From positions 22,773,931 to 22,837,930 of the forward strand of contig JAAALK010000286.1 in assembly GCA_019279435.1 (NCBI GenBank): a stretch of DNA of 64,000 bases, written 5' to 3'. Positions 55,978-64,000 of this stretch are shown in pieces. The stretch is from Zizania palustris. Lineage: Eukaryota; Streptophyta; Magnoliopsida; Poales; Poaceae. A program made the position numbers and the translations under genes. The notes under the pieces were generated by a model that was given only the letters and a program-made list of their open reading frames with translations, made no database searches and was not told the origin of the DNA. Every line of letters begins with the position of its first letter. Within the stretch, counting starts at the first letter, position 1.

Positions 55978-57627
55978 CTAGAAAGGATACACAACATCCA
56001 AATCCCCTCGTAAACGCTCAAAAGTACACTGATCTAGGGGTTTGGTGAAGATGTCAGCCAACTGATGATGGGTATCAACATGAACAAGGTCAATGACACC
56101 TTTCTCATACTAATCCCACAGAAAGTGAAAGCCCACATCAATGTGTTTGGTTTTTGAATGGAGACAAGGGTTTTTCCCTACACTAATAGCACTGGTGCTG
56201 TCGCAAAACAAAGGAACTCTCGTAGGAAAGAACAACCCAAAGTCTCGCAACGTGGAAATCATCCAAACCAACTGTGAGCAGCAGCTAGCAGCAGCTACAT
56301 ACTCAGCCTCAGTGGTCAAAAGAGCAACTCCAGATTGCTTTCGAGAAGACCAAGAAACAAGAGACGAACCAAGAAACTAGCAAGTACCGGAAGTCGACTT
56401 GCGATCCAACCGACACCCACCAAAGTCGACATCCCAAAAGCCAGATAAATCAAGAGATGATGATGTTGAATAGTAAAGACCGAGATTGGGCGCATAAGTG
56501 AGATACCTGAAGATGCGCTTGACAGCCTGCCAATGAGACGCACGTGGTGAAGACTGGAAACACGCGCAAAGTCCCATGGCAAACTGTATGTCCGGTCTTG
56601 TCGCCGTCAAGTATAGCAGCGAGCCGATCATCCCTCGAAACTCTCTCTCATTGACCTTGATGCCACTTTCGTCCTTGTCCAGTCCTCCAGATGTGACCAT
56701 TGGGGTCATCTGCGGCTTCAACTCCCCACTAAAGTTAAATTTTTTCAACATGTCACGAGTGTACTTACCTTGGTGGATGAAGGTGCCGTCCTTGGTCTGC
56801 TTGATCTGGAGCCCTAAGAAGTACTTGAGCTCACCCATGAGGCTCATCTCAAACTCGCTATGCATCTGCTCAGAAAACTTGGACACAAGAGAATCAGTAG
56901 TACCGCCAAAAATAATATCGTCCACGTAAATCTGAGCAACGAAGAAATCTGAAGCAACTCTGAGAAAGAAGAGAATCTTATCCACAGAACCCATCACAAA
57001 GCCCTTCCCCAACAAAACCTGCTTCAACCGGTCATACCAAGCTCTGGGGGCTTGCTTCAACCCGTATAAAGCTTTCTACAGCTTAAAAACATGTCGAGGA
57101 AACTTAGGGTTCTCAAAACCGAGGGGCTGCCTAACATAAACTTCCTCCTCTATGAACCCGTTCAGAAAAGCACTCTTAACGTCCATTTGAAAAAGCTTAA
57201 AACCCTTCAAAGCGGCAAAAGCTAAGAGAATGCGAATGGACTCAAGACGGGCAACAAGAGCGAAAGTTTCTTCAAAGTCAATACCTTCCTTTTGGCAAAA
57301 ATCCTGGGCAACTAGTCGAGCTTTGTTGCGCACCACAACCCCATCTTCACCTTGCTTGTTCTTGAACACCCACTTGGTGCCTATGGGGTTGCATCCTGGT
57401 GGCGGCTCAAGTAGTGTCCAAACCCGATTATGGACAAAATTCTCAAGCTCCTCTTGCATAGCATTAATCCAATTAGAATCAGAAAGAGCATGAGAAACGT
57501 CTCTGGGCTCAAAAGATGCAACAAAAGCAGATTCAGCAAACACAGCAAGAGAGGTACCAGATGAACGCAAAGTTCTCTCAGTCAAATCACCGATGATGAG
57601 CTCTGAGGCGTGATCATGCTGAACTAC
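55978..57627 (-). pseudogene. C3 reverse transcriptase and RNase H, with stops
   Basis: RT starts near 57585 (WTLLEPPPGCNPIGTKWVFK, MDVKSAFLNGF). TAG near 57076 interrupts KL-stop-KALYGLKQAP. The catalytic box is intact, QIYVDDIIFGG, near 56925. It continues with FLGLQIKQTKDGTFIHQGKYTRDM and RPDIQFAMG. TAG near 56377 interrupts STSGTC-stop-FLGSSL. RNase H (LTTEAEYVAAASCCSQ, FCDSTSAISVGKN, KTKHIDVGFHF) has TAG near 56110 and ends LADIFTKPLD...VVYPF at 55978. Lesions are single-codon stops rather than frameshifts. Confidence 0.88.
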
Positions 57628-59171
57628 TCAGGATCCTTGGTGATCTGAAGTCACCTCACCGGAGTCAGCAGCAGGCACCTCTAGACTCAACTGAGGGGGC
57701 TCGATCGAAGTGGAAGAAGTGATTAGAGGTCCGCCCTCGTCCTCAGTCGAAGACTCAGAAGGTGTGGGGTCTACAGGAGGTGCAGAAGGCCCACCCTCCT
57801 CAGCAGCTGGAGTATCTTCATCTTCCTCGAAGATGAACTCTCCGAGCTCATCGTCACCCGAAATCTCAAAAGAAGTACTTAAAGAAGGCAAGGACTCATC
57901 GAAAGAAACCTCACAAGTCTCGACAAGCTGCTGGGAGTCGAGGTTCCAAACACGGAAGCCTCGAGAATGTAAAGCGTAGCCAAGGAAAACACCATCCCAG
58001 CAACGATACTCAAACTTGTCCAAATGCCCTCCCTTCTTGAGCACAAAGCACTTGCAGCCAAACACTCGCAAGTGGCTCACCTTGGGCTGTCTGCCAAACC
58101 GCAACTCATATGAGGTCTTACCTAGGTAAGCTCTAAGAAAAATGCGGTTGGCCAGATAGCAAGCCGTGTTCATGGCTTCAGCACAAAAACACCTAGGAGT
58201 CCTATGCTCATCGAGCATCGTCCTAGCCATCTCGACTAGTGTGCGGTTCTTTCGTTCCACAACACCGTTCTGTGGGGGAGTGTAAGGAGCAGAAAACTGA
58301 TGGTCAAGACCCTGATCACTACAGAAGCTGACGAACTAGAGTTCTTGAACTCAGAGCCGTTGTCAGAGTGAATTGCTCGCATTTGACCATTGTTCTCATT
58401 CTTCAGCTTCAAAATCAGGTCATGAACAAAATGAAAAGTTTCATCCTTAGACTCCAAAAAGAAAACCCACGAGAATCGAGAAAAGTCGTCAACAATGACA
58501 AGCGCGTACCACTTCCCACCGACTGAGCCTACCCGAGCTAGACCTACAGTGTCCATGTGTAACAGCTCGCCTGGATACGAAGTCATCACCTAAGTCACAG
58601 GTGAGTGAGAAGCGGCAACCATTTTCCCGTGACGACAGGGATGACAAACTAGATCTTTCTCCATTTTAAGCTTGGGCAATCCTCGGATGAGGTCCATAGA
58701 GCTTAACCTGACTAGCAGGTCAAAACTCAAATGACCTAACCTCCTATGCCATTTCCAGAGCTCAGAAGAAGATCCAGCAATCAAACAGTGAGAAGGACCA
58801 AAAGAACTAGAAAAGTCAATTCGAAAAACTTTACCGAATGGTAAGATATGGCAAATCAAAGACCCTCTAGAATCAAACACAGAAGAATTGCCCTTCTTAA
58901 AACGCACCTCCAAACCATCCTCAAGAAGTTGCGAGACAGAAACCAAATTAAAGTTCAAATTTTTAACCAAGGCAACATTCTTCAAGGAGAAATGGTCTGA
59001 AATGCAAATTGAGCCGATGCCACTAACCTTCCCTTGAGCACTGTTCCCGAAAGTGATGTACTCTTTGGAGCTCGAGGGAGTGAGACTGGAGAACCATCTG
59101 CGATGTCCCGTCATATGGCGAGAACATCCTGAGTCCATGATCCAAACGTCCTCCAGTCCCCGATTCTGCAC
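57628..59171 (-). pseudogene. C3 protease and integrase, with one stop and one frameshift
   Basis: Protease WIMDSGCSRHMTG (catalytic Asp kept) is near 59140; GAG pre-integrase ELWKWHRRLGHLSFDLL with HPCRHGKM is near 58650. TAG at about 58590 follows SHSPVT. Integrase shows HMDTVG, HSDNGSEFKNS and, after a one-base deletion near 58335, VVERKNRTLVEMARTML, so D, D and E are recognisable. RFGRQPKVSHLRVFGCKCF and an acidic Ser/Glu/Pro linker end at TGA near 57628. The frame differs by one from gag. Confidence 0.87.
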
Positions 59172-61927
59172 AATTAGTGGTTGTAAGGGGGAGCAAATGG
59201 TCCAACACTAGGTTTAGCGAAAGCGCTAAACCAGTGTCGAGCCATCTACTCAAAAGACGAAAAGCAGAAATCACCAGAAGAGTTTGGACCAAAACGCAGC
59301 TCAAAGCGCGGTCCTTGGTTCTGCCTAAAGCCTTGACCACGAGGTCCAGGACCATAGCCAAAATGGCCTGGAGCTCTGCCGGAACGAACACCACCAACTG
59401 GAGCACGGGCATGAAAGCCGTCTCCCCTACCACCACCTACACGACGCATCCTGGCCTCCAGCTTCTCCCCGCGTCGAGGAACTCTCAGTCTACCACCCAG
59501 CTGGTAGAACTGCTCCTGACCACCACGAGCACGCTCTGCTCTCTCAACCCACTTCCTCCTGAAGCAAAACTCTGCAAGATGCCCGTCTCTCTAGCAATAC
59601 TCACAATGATAGGTGGGCTTCTTGGGATGTGGTTGAGGCCTGGGGTTCTTGGGCTTGGTGGTGTTTGGTGTAGTCTTCTTGGGTTGAGAGGGTCCAGAAA
59701 GAGAGTCAAGAGAAGTGTGGAGGTGTTTGGGCTTTGGAACCTAGATGGGCTTCTTGGGTGGAGCTTTGGGCTGTTCATGGATTACTCCATCCTTGGGCTG
59801 ACTAGCCTGGGAAGACTCAGTGGAGTGAGTCTTGGGGTATCTCTGCTCAGGAGTCATTTTACTCCACTCCACTACCCGGCTAATAGCACTCTCAAAGTCA
59901 GCCTCGGTGTAGGTGTAACCTACCCCAAACCCATCCTGCCTCTTAAACTGTTGGATCATCATGCCGAGCTATGGCTCTCTGGCACTGATCCAACTCAGGA
60001 TAGAACGGAGGTAAAAGTTCTCATTCTGGGAATCAGCTAGCTCCTCTCTCAAGGAAGCTAGAACCTCCACCTGAGACAAGCAGGTCTCACACTCTCTATA
60101 TACTTGGACAGACTTCTCGGCTTTTAGCTTGATCAACTCCATTCTAAGAGACAAGCAGTTCTCACAGACAGTGGGTGGAACTAACAGTGTCTCAAGCTCT
60201 AGCCTAGTCTGCGCCAGCTTAGCTCTCACTCTCTCCAAATCTCCCAAATGCTCATCGCCCTTGGCTTTCAGCTCAGCTAAGACAGCTAGATGAGATGGGC
60301 AATCAGCACAGGGCGCGACGATAGTGGCTTGAGCATCTTTCAGCTCCAGCTGAGTGCTCTCAAGCTTAGTGGCCAAAGCGTCCCTCTCATCAACCCTTTT
60401 TGTGTACTTGGACTTTAGAGTCGACAAGTCACACAGAAGCACCTCACACTTCGGGCACTCACTGCTATCACCCAAGTAGGGGGAAGAAGATAGACTCTCA
60501 ATTCTGTCGTTGGCCATGTCAAGCTCACTCTCTAACTCATATATCCTCTTCTTAGCTCCCCTAAGCAGTTTTTCATGATATTTTAACTCCTGACGATTGC
60601 TTTCAAGTAAATCAACGATTTCGCGTTCATAAGATGATAACTTTTCGTTGTCGTCGTCGTTGGAGTCATCGGAGGAGCTCTTCTCTTCCTGATCCCCAAG
60701 AGCCATTGAGCAGAAGCTCTTGCGGGATCTTCGGCGCTGATGTGGGCGGCTCTTCAGTCTGTCCCCGAAAGCCATGAAGCAAAGACCCGCCGGATCGTCC
60801 TTGTCCTTCCCCTTCCTGATGACGATCTCCTCATTGCTTGAACTCGATGAAGAGGAAGAAGACGTGGACCGCTTGGAGTAGATTTTCTCCATCTCGGTGA
60901 AGATGGCCTTGTCGCGCTTCTTGTTCTCTCGCCGGTAGTCCTTCAGGTCCTTTCTGAAGAATCTAGTCTTTGGCTTGCCCTTGTTGAAGGAGGAGCTCTC
61001 GTGCTTGCCGGAGTCGTGGAAGCCACCATCGGTGCCCTTCTTGTGGCCATTGCGCTTGGGGCAGTCGGCGATGAAGTGTCCTGGGTCACCACACTCAAAG
61101 AACCCGGATTTTGTGTCATGTCTTTTGAACATCCTTTTGTCATAAACACGACGCACCCGGTTGTTAAAAAGACACAGGTCATCATCTCCCAAAGACTCAA
61201 GCTGGTCCTCAGTGATAGACATCAAGGAGAACCCAGCACAGCTCATAGAGGAGGGATCAACAGAAGGTGTAGCAAGGGCCAGGGACTTCGATCCAGAGCC
61301 AGTGAGATTTGATCTCAACTGGATATCAACCTCAGTGGCCTTCAGCTTGCTAAACAACTCAGAAATGGTCAAGGTATCGTAAGATGTGCTCTCAATGATA
61401 GAGGATACCTTGATCTCCCAGATCTTTGGGTCCAAGGTATGAAGAACCTTGAGCGCCTGCTCGTGATCTGAGACTAACTGAGCACCCTCAGCCTTGTTGT
61501 CCCGAAGCTTGTTTATGATCGATTGAAAACGACCAAACAACGCTTCAACAGATTCACCCGGCTTTTGTGTGAAATTCTCATATTCACGCCGGTAGGTCTG
61601 ATAGAGCCGAGCCTTGACCTGAGCTGCCCCCTCATGATGTGCCTTGAGGGTAGCCCAAATCTCTCTCGCAGTGGAGAGATGGCTCACACGCTAAAACTCA
61701 GTGGGACCTAAACCAGAAAACAAGATGTTCACAGCCTTACTATTGTTTAGATGCTGGGCAATGATACCAGGAGTACCATGCTCAGCAACTGGCAATATAA
61801 CAAACGTGGCGTGAACGCAAATATCCCAAATGTCCGAGCCTTGGCTCATAAGATAGGCTCGTATGCGAGTCTTCCAATAGTTATAGGCATAAGCTTCCAA
61901 GGACGGGACCTTGCCAGGAGACGTCAT
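59172..61927 (-). pseudogene. C3 gag, one long frame with several TAG codons
   Basis: From ATG 61927 (MTSPGKVPSLEAYAYNYWKTR) one frame runs to about 59175 with TAG at 61691-61693, 59969-59971, 59741-59743, 59591-59593 and 59246-59248 and no other stop until TAA near 59175. It carries KARLYQTYRREYENFTQKPGESVE (capsid), a first zinc knuckle with its first Cys lost (GFFECGDPGHFIADC, near 61090), a Ser/Lys region, a Cys-pair-rich coiled coil (60560-60000), a second knuckle CEYC-TAG-RDGHLAEFC, and an RG-rich tail. Confidence 0.87.
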
Positions 61928-61978
61928 GATCACTACTGGGGTTTAGAACTGGTTAAGGTATGGAAAAAGCCTAACCAG

Positions 61979-61990
61979 GCTCTGATACCA
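61979..61990 (-). other. C3 primer-binding site (tRNA-Met type)
   Basis: The complement reads TGGTATCAGAGC, two bases inside the LTR end at 61993. Confidence 0.92.
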
Positions 61991-61992
61991 CT

Positions 61993-64000
61993 TGTAGGAC
62001 CGAAAGTAGCGACCAGAGGGGGGTGAATGGGCGCCTAAAAATTCTTTCGAATCAATGGCCTGTTCCCAACACCCAACGCACCTCAAAAGACTAAGCAGCG
62101 AAATGTGAATAGATTGCCTAAGTCTAAAAGTATCTAGCCTAGAAACGATCGGTGTCAACAACAGAGAAACACCAATACAGTGCTAAAAGGCAGATAAACA
62201 AAATATTCAAAACATGGCAGATCAAACTTCTCAGAGAATAGTCTAAGTGCACATAGAATGAGTTGAGGAGTTACTGTTCAGAATTTGTCTCCTGTTCGAA
62301 ACTTGTCGAAGCCTGCTTCGCTGTGTCGAAGCCTGCTTCACAGTGTCGAAGCCTGCTTCGAGGTGACGAAGCTTGCTTCGGGGTCCCTTGTCGAAAGCTG
62401 TCGTGGAAGTGCCGAATGTTTGTGAAAACTAGCCTAGTTCGAGTGTGGCAGAATGTGAAGTATGCTTCGAAGCGAAGTATGAAAGTATCGAAGCCTGCTT
62501 CGAACAGTGTGCTTCGAAGCCTAAACTTCGATCAAAAAGCTTCGAACAAAGTTCACAGAAAAATCAACCTTGGAAGGAGAAGCGAAGCTAAACACACAGC
62601 AACAAGACCAAAACGAAACCTACACTATACCTTCAAAGCTAGCTAGATCGAGGTACAACTACCGAAGTGGTAACCTTCGAACCACAGACCAGCTTCGAAA
62701 CGGAGTCTGCAGGTGTTGTCACACAAGAAATCGAAGGCCATAAACATTCTTCGAACGACTAGCTCCGAATCCACAAACTGAAACCCTCGAAAAAGACAGC
62801 AGCAGAAATACCTCAGAAGAACATACTCCGAGCGAAGTCTACCAGAGAGAGATGCTTCGAAGCTAACTCCGAAGCATGTCGAAGTATGCTTCGCAAAAGA
62901 GTGTCGAAGTATGTCAGAACAAAACCTTAGAACAGAGCACACTTCGAAGATAGATTCACAGTTCAAGTTCTGAGTCCTGGCGAAGCCTTCGAAGAAGTCA
63001 GGTCGAAGCCTGCTCCACAGAACAGAAGGACTTCGCACAAACGAGGGGGCTTCGCCAAAAACAGCCAGAGAAAGACAAGGCTCGGTCTAGTCGATCAAAA
63101 AGCTACACAGGATAAAGCAAGGCTAGAGTACTAGTGTATTGTTGCTACAGGCAGTAGGTACTACTTGCTACTAGCAAGAACTAGTACTTCTCACGTGAAG
63201 AACAGAAGTAACAGAGAGACATTCGCACAGGAATAAACTAGTTGCACGCGAAACGAAACTGCAAATCTATTAACGAAATGCTGCACACAACAGCAAGAAT
63301 AAAAACATCTAGACCAGAGAAGAATCAAGATGAACTCACAAACAAACAGTAGCAAAATCCTTGGCGGCGCACGCATGAACAGGAGAGATAGAAACGTAGG
63401 AAACAAAGAGGAGTGACCCAAGGAATAGATTAAAAGGTGATTTCAGCAAAGGGTGACCTAACCCTAGGGATTGGGGCCCTATTTATAGGCTGCCCAATAG
63501 CTAGGAATATTCCACCAGCCCCTTAGGGTTTTTTACAGACGCTGAAAATAACAGGAAAAGACTAAACTGACCTTAGGATATTTTTACAGACTCGATTGAC
63601 CGACTGTGGGCCTAGGGACAAAACAGTAAACTCTTATTTACAGATGACTTATCCGGAAGCTAAGCTTTCGTAGCGACTACGGCTTCTCTACTGGACAGTC
63701 TGATACATGATCAGCGGTCGTCAGTTTTGCGCCGAAACTGACAAAGCCTCCACTGACTTTGCACCAGGTACCCGGATTGGGTCGGCCCGATTCCGCAGCT
63801 CTCTCAGCCCGGCAATCACTCACCGCCCGTGTAGCTGAGTCAATCCTGGTCAACAGCCCAGTGGGTCTTTTGCTGCTCCTAGCCCATGTACCCGGATTGG
63901 GCCAGCCTGACTTCGCGGCCCTTCTGCCCAACAGTCGCTCACTACCCATGTACCTGAGTCACACACGGCCCAGACACAGCAGATCTTCCTTCTTCTTCTG
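61993..64000 (-). repeat. C3 5' LTR, truncated by window end
   Basis: Matches 52510-54516 of the partner with scattered substitutions. Minus-strand TATA box (TATTTATAG on plus) is at 63480-63488. About 76 bp of the outer end are outside the window, so the right TSD cannot be read. Confidence 0.95.

Larger units (their letters stand above)
52510..64000 (-). mobile_element. C3: Sirevirus-type Ty1/copia element, nearly full length
   Basis: Minus-strand order is 5' LTR (61993 to beyond 64000), Met-tRNA PBS, gag, protease, integrase, RT, RNase H, noncoding 3' region with complement polypurine tracts, and 3' LTR (52510-54592). The 5' LTR lacks only about 75 bp, judged from its partner. The LTRs differ at 3 places in the first 120 bp. 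It is inserted in exon 4 of the G3 antisense gene. Multiple stops, mostly TAG, and one clear frameshift in integrase make it non-autonomous. Confidence 0.93.

Noticed and set aside
1..64000. Host genes, tRNA/rRNA genes, bacterial operons, CRISPR arrays
   Set aside because: None is supported; all long frames belong to retroelement proteins, and repeats are LTRs or tandem arrays without CRISPR spacing.

Overview
The window is a plant genomic segment made almost entirely of nested LTR retrotransposons; I see no host protein gene, rRNA, tRNA or CRISPR. Ty3/gypsy elements of the Tat type (dual RNase H plus an antisense gene) and Ty1/copia elements of the Sirevirus type suggest a large-genome monocot, most likely a grass. 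That taxonomic call is inference from family knowledge. Element names (G = gypsy, C = copia) are mine. || Left block (1-24529). Decayed minus-strand Sirevirus C4 (22267-24529) was entered in its gag by plus-strand Sirevirus C1 (5828-22266). C1's gag was then hit twice: by G0 (1-5827, minus, chromovirus-like, with a 1216-codon gag-pol frame still open at the window edge) and by G2 (7767-15742, minus, Tat type, TSD GTGGT on both sides). || Middle block (24530-35238). This holds an old plus-strand gypsy G4 (5' LTR and gag), a minus-strand LTR (26305-27524), and plus-strand G5 (27525-34959), whose LTR belongs to the same family as that minus-strand LTR. All are full of stops. A stretch of about 280 bp after G5 is unassigned. 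|| Right block (35239-64000). Minus-strand Sirevirus C2 (35239-37653, 3' LTR and 3' noncoding) is interrupted by minus-strand Tat element G3 (37654 onward). G3 contains two later insertions. G1 (38545-49994, minus, TSD GTCTC, LTRs 495 bp each with 6 differences) lies in the 5' UTR of G3's antisense gene. C3 (52510 to beyond 64000, minus, Sirevirus) lies in that gene's exon 4. || Most interesting content. G1, G2 and G3 each carry, between integrase and 3' LTR and on the opposite strand, a separate gene with its own TATA box, an upstream cluster of AACGG motifs and up to five exons. In G1 all four introns can be removed in phase, giving about 1,100 codons with one single-base frameshift. The first exon resembles the plant 'putative gypsy type transposon' domain (PF04195-like). 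The middle carries acidic linkers and a coiled coil, and the C-terminus is conserved. Antisense ORFs are known in Tat-lineage elements; the conserved exon map, promoter and intron retention are worth follow-up. Other points are shared in-frame stops at identical positions in different copies, tandem arrays in the Tat 3' region, and a methylation-type mutation spectrum.
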